Part shown: positions 6,627 through 13,045 of the stretch, one piece after another
Numbering within the stretch: the first letter of the stretch is position 1
Layout of the letters: each line of letters opens with the position of its first letter
Source of the DNA: JBGTKH01 sp041744735
GTDB taxonomy: Bacteria > Planctomycetota > Planctomycetia > Pirellulales > Pirellulaceae
NCBI GenBank assembly: GCA_041744735.1
Contig: JBGTKH010000265.1
Span: forward strand, 1 to 16,704
Direction: 5' to 3'
Length of the DNA: 16,704 nt
The notes under the pieces: generated by a model
The model's input: the letters and a program-made list of their open reading frames with translations, nothing else
Database searches by the model: none
What the model was told of the DNA's origin: nothing
Position numbers and translations under genes: made by a program

Positions 6627-8534
6627 ATGTCCACCAAGACGAAGCGACAGTGCGGTCTGTGGGACAGCCCGATTTCGCCACGCAGCTTGGCGGAAGATCG
6701 GCGGTTGGAAGCGGCACGTTGGGACACGGATGGCCGGACGTTGGTCTGGCTCGAAGGACGTTCGGACCGCGGTGTGCTTGTCGCGCGTGAGTCGGGCGGA
6801 GATGCGCCGCGCGATCTGACGACGGACCTCGACGTGCGAGCCGAGATCGGCTATGGCGGCGGCGACTTTGCGGTCGGCGGCGGGCATGTCTATTTCGTCG
6901 TCCACAAGACAGGCCGCATTTATCGGCAGGCTCTGGCCGGCGGCTTGGCAAATCCGATCACGCCCGCGTTCGGAAAATCCGCATCGCCCACTCTATCTCC
7001 TGACGAGCGCTGGCTGGCCTATGTTCACTGCGACGACGAAAACGTGGATCGGATTGCCATAGTCGACGCCGAAGGAAAGCACTGGCCACAAATCCTTGCG
7101 GCCGGCCACGACTTCTACATGCAACCGCGCTGGAGCCCCGACGGCAAGCAACTCTGCTGGATCGCGTGGGATCATCCCAGCATGCCGTGGGACGGCACGA
7201 AGCTGTTTGTCGCGCCGATTATTTACACCGCCGACGCGCTGCCGCGGCTCGGCGAGCCGCGCGAAATTGCAGGCGGCGCGGACATCGCCGTCTTTCAACC
7301 CGAGTTCACTCCGGACGGCCGCACGTTGCTGTACGTGTCGGACGAATCGGGCTGGGGACGAATCGCGGCTCATGATCTGGCGACCGGCCAGCGGCGGTGG
7401 CTGACAACGGACGGCGTTGAATTCGGCTCGCCCGCGTGGCGGCACGACCAGCGAAACTATGCCGTCAGCCACGATGGCCAGTGCCTTATCGCTGCCGCCA
7501 GCCGCGCCGGGTTTCAACGGATCGAGCGAATCGACGCGGCCACGGGAAATAGTCAGCCGGTCGATGAATTGGCCGAGTACTCGGAGATCGGACAAGTCGT
7601 CGCCGCACCGGCCGGTGATCGCATCGCCATTGTGGCCAGCGGCCCCAACGTGCCGGCTCGAATCGTCGTCTTCGATTTCGACACGCGGAAAACGACGGTC
7701 GCGGCCCGCGCTTCCGGTGAAACGGTCCCACGGGCCGCGCTGTCGCAATGCGAGGCCATCTCGTGGACGACAGCGAATGACGAAATGGCTCACGGCTTGT
7801 ACTACCCGCCAGCCAGCGACAAGTTCGAAGCTGCCGAAAAACCGCCGTTGATCGTGATCATCCATGGCGGGCCGACTTCGCAAGTGCGAGCGGGCTGGCG
7901 CGCGGAGGCACAGTTCTTTGCCACGCGCGGCTACGCGGTGTTGTATGTGAACTATCGCGGCGGGACCGGCTATGGCCGCCAGTTCATGCTGCGACTGCGT
8001 GAGAACTGGGGCGTATGCGACGTCGAGGACGCGGTGAGCGGCGCTCGACACCTTGCGGACAAGGGCCAAGTCGATCCGCAGCGCGCCGTGATCATGGGTG
8101 GCAGTGCCGGCGGGTTCACGGTGCTGCAAACAATGATCGATCAGCCGGAGGCTTTCGCTGCGGGCATCTGTCTGTACGGCGTGGCCGATCAGTTTCATTT
8201 GGCTGCGCACACGCACAAATTCGAGAGCCGCTATCTGGACACGCTGCTCGGCCCGCTACCCGAATCGTCCGCCGTCTACCGCCAACGTTCGCCGATCTTT
8301 CACGCTGACAAGATTCGACGCCCGCTGGCCGTATTTCAAGGTGCCATCGACCGCGTCGTCCCGCGCGAACAGTCCGACGCGATCGTCGAAGCCCTCAAAC
8401 GCAACGGCACGCCGCACATTTATCACTGCTACGAAGGCGAAGGGCACGGTTGGCGAAAGAAAGAAACGATCGAGCACTTCTACCAAACCGTAGAGGAATT
8501 CCTGCAGCGGCACGTGATCTTTGCTTCGCTGTAG
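6627..8534 (+). CDS. S9-family serine peptidase (prolyl oligopeptidase/acylaminoacyl-peptidase type)
   Basis: A 635-residue two-domain peptidase: an N-terminal beta-propeller (about residues 15-380, with WD40-like turns such as SPDERWLAYV and SPDGKQLCWI) that filters access, and a C-terminal alpha/beta hydrolase domain. The catalytic triad is complete: Ser493 in GGSAGGF, Asp575 in GAIDRVVP and His607 in GEGHGW. The HGGPTSQ stretch forms the oxyanion region. No signal peptide is seen, so it is probably cytoplasmic and acts on short or N-acylated peptides. The ATG at 6627 is chosen for the SD GGAAAGG 8 bases upstream; the TTG just before it is less likely. The stop codon TAG falls inside the GTAG of the repeat starting at 8531. 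It is monocistronic as far as the window shows. Confidence 0.9.
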   Translation: MSTKTKRQCGLWDSPISPRSLAEDRRLEAARWDTDGRTLVWLEGRSDRGVLVARESGGDAPRDLTTDLDVRAEIGYGGGDFAVGGGHVYFVVHKTGRIYRQALAGGLANPITPAFGKSASPTLSPDERWLAYVHCDDENVDRIAIVDAEGKHWPQILAAGHDFYMQPRWSPDGKQLCWIAWDHPSMPWDGTKLFVAPIIYTADALPRLGEPREIAGGADIAVFQPEFTPDGRTLLYVSDESGWGRIAAHDLATGQRRWLTTDGVEFGSPAWRHDQRNYAVSHDGQCLIAAASRAGFQRIERIDAATGNSQPVDELAEYSEIGQVVAAPAGDRIAIVASGPNVPARIVVFDFDTRKTTVAARASGETVPRAALSQCEAISWTTANDEMAHGLYYPPASDKFEAAEKPPLIVIIHGGPTSQVRAGWRAEAQFFATRGYAVLYVNYRGGTGYGRQFMLRLRENWGVCDVEDAVSGARHLADKGQVDPQRAVIMGGSAGGFTVLQTMIDQPEAFAAGICLYGVADQFHLAAHTHKFESRYLDTLLGPLPESSAVYRQRSPIFHADKIRRPLAVFQGAIDRVVPREQSDAIVEALKRNGTPHIYHCYEGEGHGWRKKETIEHFYQTVEEFLQRHVIFASL

Positions 8535-8660
8535 CACGACTCTCTGAGTCGTGAACAACTGGGGTACCCGCTGCTGGTGATGTTACCGCCGTTGACGGCG
8601 AGGTAGCACGACTCTCTGAGTCGTGAACAACTGGGGTAACGACTCGGAGAGTCGTTCTAC
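8531..8660. repeat. Hairpin repeat: half copy followed by full double-hairpin element
   Basis: A 36-bp unit beginning GTAGCACGACTC occurs twice as an exact direct repeat (8531-8566 and 8603-8638). The second copy continues into an inverted partner ending CTAC at 8660. Each unit folds as ACGACTC-TCT-GAGTCGT (8608-8624), and the partner folds as ACGACTC-GGA-GAGTCGT (8639-8655). The closing pair C8607-G8625 is replaced by A8638-T8656, a compensated change. Between the two copies, CGCCGT-TG-ACGGCG forms a further hairpin. The first copy supplies the stop codon of the S9 peptidase. Confidence 0.85.
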
Positions 8661-8696
8661 GTCGCAGGCGAGCGGCGCGGGCGGGCCGACAAGCAA

Positions 8697-8739
8697 TCCA
8701 AAATTCCTAAAGCGGCGACGAGTCGCCGCACTCCGAAAG
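8697..8739 (+). repeat. Single-hairpin copy of the GCGGYGA repeat
   Basis: AAAGC...CGCACTCCGAAAG with the hairpin GCGGCGA-CGAG-TCGCCGC at 8712-8729. The same unit, with GCGGTGA-CGAG-TCACCGC (C-G replaced by T-A), occurs in both orientations at 14811-14980. It lies just beyond the 3' end of the convergent cytochrome gene. Confidence 0.75.
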
Positions 8740-8745
8740 AGAAAA

Positions 8746-10605
8746 CTACAGCGACTTCAAGTACTCGATTAGGTCGCGACGTTCGTCGTCGGACAGTTCA
8801 CCTTGGCCGGAGATGATCGACGGATTGTGAGGACCGGTGAGCAGGTCGTCGAGCGTGCGGGCGCGGCCGTCGTGCAGCAGGCGGACTTTGGCGTACACAC
8901 CTAACAGCGACGGTGTGTTGAAGCCTTTGTAGCGATCCTGCGGCTTGCCCAAACCGACGTCGTGGTTCTCGCCGTCCGCCAGGTGCGGGCCGACGTGGCA
9001 ATTGGCACAGCCGGCTCGGTCGCTTTCGAAGACCAGCTTGCCGCGCTCGGCCGCGGGCGTCAGCGTCCCGTCTGGCTGGTGGAACGGATTTGGCGGCAAT
9101 TCCAACGATTTGATGAACTCGACCAGCGCGTCGACGTCTTCCTGTGTCGGCTCGCTGCCGATCATCGTTTGCGTGATCGACTTTCGCATCGCCTCGTCCA
9201 AACTCGTTTGCCAGCCATGCCATGTCCACGGCGGCGTGTGATGAACGTTGTACAGCGGCAGCACCGTCTTGAACGTGTACTGCGAGCCGTCGTTCAGCGT
9301 GTCCATCACTTCGCTGCTCGTGCCGCCTTCATAATGGCAACTGTGGCAACTGTACCATTGATCGAAGCTGCGCTGGGCGTCGTAGAAGATCGCTTCCCCA
9401 CGGCGAGCCAGTGTCGGCTCTGGCGCGCTGCCTAGCGGAATCGCGCGCGTCATCTCGCGCGAGTCCAGATCGATCACTTGCACCGAGTTCTCCAAATAGT
9501 TCGCCACATACGCTGTCTTGTTATCGCTGCCGATGCGCACACCCATCGGCCGGCCGCCGACGGTGATCCGAGAAAATCGATTCGGATCGGCCAGCAGCGC
9601 GGGGTCGATGTGCTCGGTACCACCGACTTTGCTGTACGGCAGTTCGGCCAAGCGGAACACCAGCACCTCGTGCGATCCCGCGGCGGTCACAATCATGCGT
9701 TGTTCGTCGGACGAAATCGCCAGCCCGTGAGCATCGCCGACGGCATGTCCTTCCTTGTCCAGCGAAATGGCCTCACGCAGCGCCGGCCCGTCCAGCCGCA
9801 CACGAGCCACTCGATTGCCCAGCACCCAACCGCGGCGAATATTGCCGGGCGACGGCACGTTCTCACCGTAATGCATCCAGGGAAAGTAGACGTACAAATT
9901 GTCGGACGAGATCTGCATGTGCCCGACGTTCAAGCCTTTGAACTTGTTGACTTGATATAGCAACGTTTTCGTTGCCGTGTCGACGACAGCCACACCTCGG
10001 TCGCCGCTGACACCAACCGCCAGCCGTGATCCGTCGGGCGACAGGGCCAAGTACCGCGGCCACCGGCCAACGTCGATGTGCGCCACGACACTCTGCTTCT
10101 GCAAATCGACAACTGCAACTTGCTCGGTCGCAGACTGTGCGACGTACGCCGACTTTCCATCCGCACTCACAGCAATTCCTACCGGCAGAAACCCCACGTG
10201 AATCGTCGCGACCTTATGCAGCCGCTCTCCCGCGACTTCCAACAGCGTCACGTCGCCCGAATACATGCCGCTGACCAATACTCGTTGACCATCCGGGCAC
10301 AGTGCGGCCGCCGCTGGACGCTCGCCCACCGGCACTTCGTCCAACACCTGGCCGTCGCTCGTTCGCACCAGTGACGCGGTGTGCGACGTTTGATTGACCG
10401 TCACTAACCACGAATCGTCCGGCGCGATCACCAAATCAACCGGCGAGCGATCGACCGTTGCTTGAATTGCCTTGGACGCATCCGACTCAGCGGCATTCTT
10501 CGCTGCCGGCTGACTTGATGACTTATCAGGACCATCTGCGGCCAGCGAAACAAACGCCACGGCAATCAGAATGGCGCAAGCGGACGATGTGACGGTGTTA
10601 CGCAT
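8746..10605 (-). CDS. Secreted YVTN beta-propeller / di-heme cytochrome c protein
   Basis: A 619-residue protein. An N-terminal signal peptide (about 1-23) places it in the periplasm. A seven-blade YVTN/NHL-like propeller follows (about 50-395; repeats such as VIAPDDSWLVTV, AVSADGKSAYVA, ALSPDGSRLAVG, RIGSDNKTAYVA). The C-terminal part (about 400-619) resembles a di-heme cytochrome c peroxidase/MauG fold and carries two heme c sites: CHSCH at 420-424 and CANCH at 533-537. It probably handles electron transfer or oxidative chemistry at the cell envelope; the propeller may bind a substrate or partner. An SD-like AAGGGA lies about 8 bases before the ATG. It is convergent with the S9 peptidase gene and separated from it by a repeat cluster. 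The inserted element at 10774-13013 lies in its upstream region and may have cut it off from an earlier promoter. Confidence 0.87.
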   Translation of the reverse strand: MRNTVTSSACAILIAVAFVSLAADGPDKSSSQPAAKNAAESDASKAIQATVDRSPVDLVIAPDDSWLVTVNQTSHTASLVRTSDGQVLDEVPVGERPAAAALCPDGQRVLVSGMYSGDVTLLEVAGERLHKVATIHVGFLPVGIAVSADGKSAYVAQSATEQVAVVDLQKQSVVAHIDVGRWPRYLALSPDGSRLAVGVSGDRGVAVVDTATKTLLYQVNKFKGLNVGHMQISSDNLYVYFPWMHYGENVPSPGNIRRGWVLGNRVARVRLDGPALREAISLDKEGHAVGDAHGLAISSDEQRMIVTAAGSHEVLVFRLAELPYSKVGGTEHIDPALLADPNRFSRITVGGRPMGVRIGSDNKTAYVANYLENSVQVIDLDSREMTRAIPLGSAPEPTLARRGEAIFYDAQRSFDQWYSCHSCHYEGGTSSEVMDTLNDGSQYTFKTVLPLYNVHHTPPWTWHGWQTSLDEAMRKSITQTMIGSEPTQEDVDALVEFIKSLELPPNPFHQPDGTLTPAAERGKLVFESDRAGCANCHVGPHLADGENHDVGLGKPQDRYKGFNTPSLLGVYAKVRLLHDGRARTLDDLLTGPHNPSIISGQGELSDDERRDLIEYLKSL

Positions 10606-10765
10606 CCAAAGTTCCCTTACTTGGCAGGCTGCGGATTGAAATCTGTCGGTATGTCAATGCGTGGCATTTTGGCGACGTGCATCAGCGAGTTAGTCCACCA
10701 GCCGCACACGTTGCCGGTAGGCAGGCTCATCATAGTCCACCGGAGTCCCAAACGGCAAGCAGATT

Positions 10766-10773
10766 CAGCGTGT
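10766..10773. repeat. 8-bp direct repeat (putative target-site duplication, left)
   Basis: CAGCGTGT, repeated at 13014-13021 exactly outside the other end of the inserted element. IS1-family elements usually make 8-9 bp duplications. The match in fact continues for 7 more bases (GGTCGTG) into the left terminal inverted repeat. Confidence 0.6.
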
Positions 10774-10790
10774 GGTCGTGTCCTAACACT
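10774..10790 (+). repeat. Left terminal inverted repeat
   Basis: GGTCGTGTCCTAACACT, matching the complement of 12997-13013 at 16 of 17 positions. Its inner part AGTGT-CCTA-ACACT (complete in the right copy) is itself a small hairpin. It supplies the stop codon of the transposase fragment. Confidence 0.65.
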
Positions 10791-11232
10791 TGTAACCGCC
10801 CGCTTGGAAGGCGTGCGCGTCGCGCGCGTGGGCGTTGGGGAACATAAGCCGACTTGCCGCGTCGGACATGAATCGGCGGGCGTTGTCGGCTGATCGCTTG
10901 CCGAGCCGGAAGCTGGGCATCAGCTTCGTTTGCTGGTCGATGCACGTCCACACGTACACGTCGCCAACGTCGTGACGTTCCTGTTTCTCGTCCACAGTCA
11001 AGCGTGCCTGCTTGCGACCCACCCACGTCCATTGCTCATCAAATTGCAAGTGGGTCAATGTCAGGTTTTGCATTCGCGCGTCGAGAAACGACTGGCAAGC
11101 GTTGCCGAACAAAACCAGCAACCGGCAAATCGTGTCGCGGTGCAAGCCGGTGATTCGTTCAGTGGCACGAATCGAGTTACCTTCGGTCAACAGCCGCAAA
11201 GCCAGCTTGGCATCGTCAACGGACACCCGCAT
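10783..11232 (-). pseudogene. IS1-family transposase, truncated
   Basis: 149 residues from the ATG at 11232. Residues 1-45 contain the helix-turn-helix (LLTEGNSIRATERITGLHRDTICRL) typical of IS1-type transposases. The first catalytic Asp is D65 in QFDEQWTWVG and the second is D99 in DVYVWTCIDQQT, followed by RLGKRSADNARRF. The reading frame then ends at HAFQAGGYKC, before the TDG-containing block and last acidic residue that intact relatives have, because it meets the left terminal repeat. The usual N-terminal zinc ribbon is also missing from this frame; a zinc-ribbon-like CRRCGKTW is encoded at 11242-11265 on the opposite strand instead. It is therefore judged inactive. The frame upstream of the ATG reads a plausible ...ALGS but soon loses similarity. 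Confidence 0.8.
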
Positions 11233-11404
11233 GCTACCAAGTGCCGTCGATGCGGCAAGACGTGGACAGAGAAAGCGACACCTAGCCTACTCACTGGAAT
11301 TCTGGGCTTCGGCCTAGGTTTCTGTGAACCCGGTTTCGGTTAGCGCCGATGCCGGTTGTTTCGTTTCTCTCCACACCCTGATTATAACCACCAGCCGAAT
11401 ACTT

Positions 11405-11448
11405 GTCCACCCATAAATTACAAAGATTGACAAAATACTTGGGTGGAC
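11405..11448 (+). promoter_or_regulatory. 9-bp inverted repeat over the RHH gene promoter (possible operator)
   Basis: Perfect arms GTCCACCCA (11405-11413) and TGGGTGGAC (11440-11448) with a 26-bp spacer. The right arm fills most of the spacer between the -35 and -10 boxes of the promoter at 11427-11455. Small ribbon-helix-helix proteins often repress their own genes through such sites, so the encoded protein is a natural candidate ligand; this is inference. Confidence 0.5.
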
Positions 11449-11455
11449 GTAAAGT
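11427..11455 (+). promoter_or_regulatory. Sigma70-type promoter of the AT-hook/RHH gene
   Basis: TTGACA (11427-11432), 17-bp spacer, TAAAGT (11450-11455). A start about 7 bases after the -10 box would fall on or next to the ATG at 11462, implying a leaderless transcript, which fits the absence of an SD. Confidence 0.6.
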
Positions 11456-11461
11456 ACCGGC

Positions 11462-11659
11462 ATGGCAAAGAAACAAGACAAACCGCGCGGCCGCGGACGA
11501 CCGGCCACCGGACAGATGCCGAAACGCTATTTTCGCCTCGACGACGAAACGTGGGCGATGATCGTCGCTGCTGCCGAGTCCGGCGACGAAACGATTTCGG
11601 AATACATCCGCCGCGTGCTGGTCAAGGACGCGAGCCGCGTGGCTAGAAAAACCACCTAG
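11462..11659 (+). CDS. Small AT-hook / ribbon-helix-helix DNA-binding protein
   Basis: 65 residues. The N-terminal tail is basic with the AT-hook-like core RGRGRPATG (about residues 9-17), which would grip the minor groove. Residues 21-57 read as a ribbon-helix-helix domain: strand KRYFRLDDETW, helix AMIVAAAESGD, then ETISEYIRRVLVKDA. It is probably a dimeric DNA-binding regulator. The ATG at 11462 follows a strong promoter directly, without an SD. It is convergent with the HEPN-like gene (22 bp between stops) and lies inside the IS1-like element. It is not arranged like a classical RHH antitoxin, which would lie upstream of and co-oriented with its toxin. Its target is unknown. Confidence 0.75.
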   Translation: MAKKQDKPRGRGRPATGQMPKRYFRLDDETWAMIVAAAESGDETISEYIRRVLVKDASRVARKTT

Positions 11660-11681
11660 CGGAGAGAAGGGGAATCGAGGT

Positions 11682-12155
11682 TCATGCGACCACAGGCAAA
11701 TCCGGAACGTGTATTTTTTTCAGATTAGTCTTACAGTCCTCGTCGAGAAAATGCTGCAAGGCGATTCCCTCTAGACCTACAAGCCGTTTCCTAATCAGGC
11801 TATCAATAACCTGCTGCGAGGACATGTAATCGGTGAACGTAGAATAAGCTTCTAACTTGCCGGACTCATCGCATTTGTGTTCCAGATACCGAGCGATAAG
11901 AGATGCAGAATAAAGTGGACGGTAATCAGTGTGCAGCGTGCGGAATGGCTCTCTCTTAAGTATTGCGAGGCGGCTAACATGGTCGTGGCAATTGGAATAG
12001 CCTTTCGAGCGAAAAACGGCTTCAACGATCTGCACTGCTTTGTAAAAAGCAACCGTTGCAATCCACTCGGGGAATTGAGACGGCTTAGCCAGCAGATACA
12101 TTAGAACGTCGTGGTTTCGATTTGCCAGTCTTACGTGGTCCCTTGCTTCCGACAT
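11682..12155 (-). CDS. HEPN-like domain protein
   Basis: 157 residues from the ATG at 12155 (a TTG at 12188 is an alternative start; neither has an SD). The pattern EWIATVAFYKAVQIVEAVF, then CHDHVSRLAIL, then TDYRPLYSASLIARYL matches the helical pattern of HEPN-type proteins (FY.A.....EA ... H..R ... Y..L...S..ARY). HEPN proteins are often RNases in toxin-antitoxin, abortive-infection or CRISPR contexts, or partners of nucleotidyltransferases. A clear R-x4-6-H catalytic motif is not evident here, so it may be a non-catalytic member. The gene overlaps the upstream unknown gene by 71 bp in a different frame, so the two are almost certainly co-translated. Codon and base use are more AT-rich than in flanking genes, suggesting acquisition. 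Confidence 0.65.
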   Translation of the reverse strand: MSEARDHVRLANRNHDVLMYLLAKPSQFPEWIATVAFYKAVQIVEAVFRSKGYSNCHDHVSRLAILKREPFRTLHTDYRPLYSASLIARYLEHKCDESGKLEAYSTFTDYMSSQQVIDSLIRKRLVGLEGIALQHFLDEDCKTNLKKIHVPDLPVVA

Positions 12156-12609
12156 GAGGAGATACCAAGAAATTAACGCGGGGATCAAGAAAACCGCTCA
12201 TGGCATCGTCGGATACTGGCGGGAGAGCCATGACGTTTATGTCAATCAGATCCAAATCTACGTCATTGGCGATAGTTTGGTCAAGTGCCGATAGAGCATC
12301 TTCAAATTCATCGTCGTACCGGCATTCCGAGCGAACAACGATAAATGCAAAGCTGCCATCACGGAGAGTAATGTAACCCTTGCTTATTTTGTCTTGATTT
12401 TCTTCGATCCATCGAACGAGAGTAGCCACCAGGAGATTGAATTGAGACTCGAACTGCTCTCGCTTGCTAGATTGCTGGAGCACCTCTACAGCAGTCCGCA
12501 TTTTTATGGTAAACCGGTCTTTGTCTTGTGGCGTAACCGTCACCTGCGAAAGATCATCATCCCAAACAAGCTGAATGGTTTTTTGTGACGGCAATGTTGT
12601 ATCATTCAT
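12085..12609 (-). CDS. Hypothetical protein, partner of the HEPN-like gene
   Basis: 174 residues from the ATG at 12609. I do not recognise the family. It looks soluble: no membrane segment or signal peptide. The N-terminus begins a beta-rich WDDDLSQVTVTPQDKD, then a helical middle (MRTAVEVLQQSSKREQFESQFNLLVATLVRWIEENQ), a strand-rich core GSFAFIVVRSECRYDDEFEDAL, and the tail LIDINVMALPPVSDDAMSGFLDPR followed by a basic KTGKSKPRRS end. There is no SD before 12609; instead a leader ORF ends 5 bp upstream, so translation may be coupled. A longer frame from 12708 is possible but reads through a hairpin and lacks an SD. It is the first main gene of the passenger operon and overlaps the HEPN-like gene by 71 bp. 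Confidence 0.65.
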   Translation of the reverse strand: MNDTTLPSQKTIQLVWDDDLSQVTVTPQDKDRFTIKMRTAVEVLQQSSKREQFESQFNLLVATLVRWIEENQDKISKGYITLRDGSFAFIVVRSECRYDDEFEDALSALDQTIANDVDLDLIDINVMALPPVSDDAMSGFLDPRVNFLVSPHVGSKGPRKTGKSKPRRSNVSAG

Positions 12610-12614
12610 GGTAT

Positions 12615-12686
12615 TTAACCAATGGCGCACAAAGTCGGCCGCGCGCGTTTGGCGCTGCGGCCGGTAGTTTGTATCCCCGCGTCCAT
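12615..12686 (-). CDS. Possible 23-residue leader peptide
   Basis: An ATG at 12686 (a second at 12689) follows one of the strongest SDs in the window (GGGGAGG, 6 bases before the ATG at 12686). The frame encodes 23 residues, basic in the middle (GRSAKRARP), and its TAA at 12617-12615 ends 5 bp before the ATG of the unknown gene, which has no SD of its own. This is the layout of translational coupling by a leader ORF. A GC-rich hairpin (12636-12663) lies within it. There is no similarity evidence for the peptide. Confidence 0.4.
   Translation of the reverse strand: MDAGIQTTGRSAKRARPTLCAIG
12636..12663 (-). repeat. GC-rich hairpin in the leader of the HEPN operon
   Basis: CGGCCGCGCGC and GCGCTGCGGCCG pair with a single bulged base around a 5-base loop, giving about 11 base pairs. 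It falls in the leader ORF and upstream of the first main start codon, so it could act on translation or as an attenuator. Confidence 0.5.
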
Positions 12687-12765
12687 CATATGCCTCCCCG
12701 GATGACATCCGTTCGCATCCTTGCTCATCGGTTCGGCTTGTGCCATTACTTAACCTCAGTCCAAC

Positions 12766-12793
12766 ATTATGAGCATTGACACCGTAACGTCAA
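12766..12793 (-). promoter_or_regulatory. Promoter of the passenger operon
   Basis: Read on the minus strand: TTGACG (12793-12788), 16-bp spacer, CATAAT (12771-12766); five of six consensus bases in each box. Transcription would begin near 12759, about 70 bases before the leader ORF. Confidence 0.5.
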
Positions 12794-12996
12794 GTAAGGT
12801 TAGCCCTTGCGTCAAGTGCCACACTTCAATTCTTGTCACAACTCTTGACTCGTCAATGCCTTGCGCTTGATAAAAATCTACGAAGATTTGTGAGCTATCC
12901 ACCCACAATGGGGTTGACAGCGTGCTGAATCGGTCGTAGTCAAGTCGGCGACGCTCACCGGCCACGTACGGTCGCGGCTCCACGGTTTTTCCACAC
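12794..12996. other. Unassigned DNA between operon promoter and right terminal repeat
   Basis: No convincing gene. A minus-strand frame stays open from 13112 to 12756 and could be read from a GTG inside it (VEPRPYVAGERRRLDYD...), but it has no SD, passes through hairpins and a terminal repeat at one end, and includes the operon promoter at the other. Short CGTCAAGT motifs occur twice near 12788 and 12815. It may be the remains of a further passenger gene. Confidence 0.35.
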
Positions 12997-13013
12997 AGTG
13001 TTAGGACACTACC
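12997..13013 (-). repeat. Right terminal inverted repeat
   Basis: On the minus strand GGTAGTGTCCTAACACT, 16/17 identical to the left end at 10774-10790. The inner 14 bases form AGTGT-CCTA-ACACT. Confidence 0.65.
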
Positions 13014-13021
13014 CAGCGTGT
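13014..13021. repeat. 8-bp direct repeat (putative target-site duplication, right)
   Basis: CAGCGTGT, identical to 10766-10773. It is followed by GGTCGTG (13022-13028), the same seven bases that begin the left terminal repeat. Confidence 0.6.
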
Positions 13022-13045
13022 GGTCGTGGGTGACTTTCACTGTCG

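Larger units (their letters stand above)
10774..13013. mobile_element. IS1-like element carrying passenger genes (about 2.24 kb)
   Basis: The ends are 17-bp terminal inverted repeats: GGTCGTGTCCTAACACT at 10774-10790 and, on the other strand, GGTAGTGTCCTAACACT at 12997-13013 (16/17 identical). They start with GGT as IS1-family tips do and are flanked by the direct repeat CAGCGTGT. The left end holds a truncated IS1-type transposase gene that runs into the terminal repeat. The rest is passenger DNA: an AT-hook/RHH gene and a lower-GC operon with a HEPN-like gene. Removing the element would leave a gap of about 270 bp between two co-oriented genes, consistent with insertion into intergenic DNA. 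At 2.24 kb it is much longer than a plain IS1. It probably cannot move alone because the transposase is incomplete. Confidence 0.6.

Noticed and set aside
6993..8216. 407-codon minus-strand open frame
   Set aside because: Antisense to the S9 peptidase, whose catalytic triad and domains are clear; composition is that of a GC-rich shadow frame.
10617..10765. Open minus-strand frames before the cytochrome gene (for example one ending ...IDIPTDFNPQPAK) that might be the tail of a gene broken by the IS element
   Set aside because: All three frames are partly open here and none gives a recognisable family. After removing the element the gap is only about 270 bp between two complete genes, so intergenic DNA is the simpler reading.
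11462..12155. RHH protein and HEPN-like protein as a toxin-antitoxin pair
   Set aside because: They are convergent, not a co-oriented operon, and no HEPN catalytic motif was found; the RHH gene has its own promoter.
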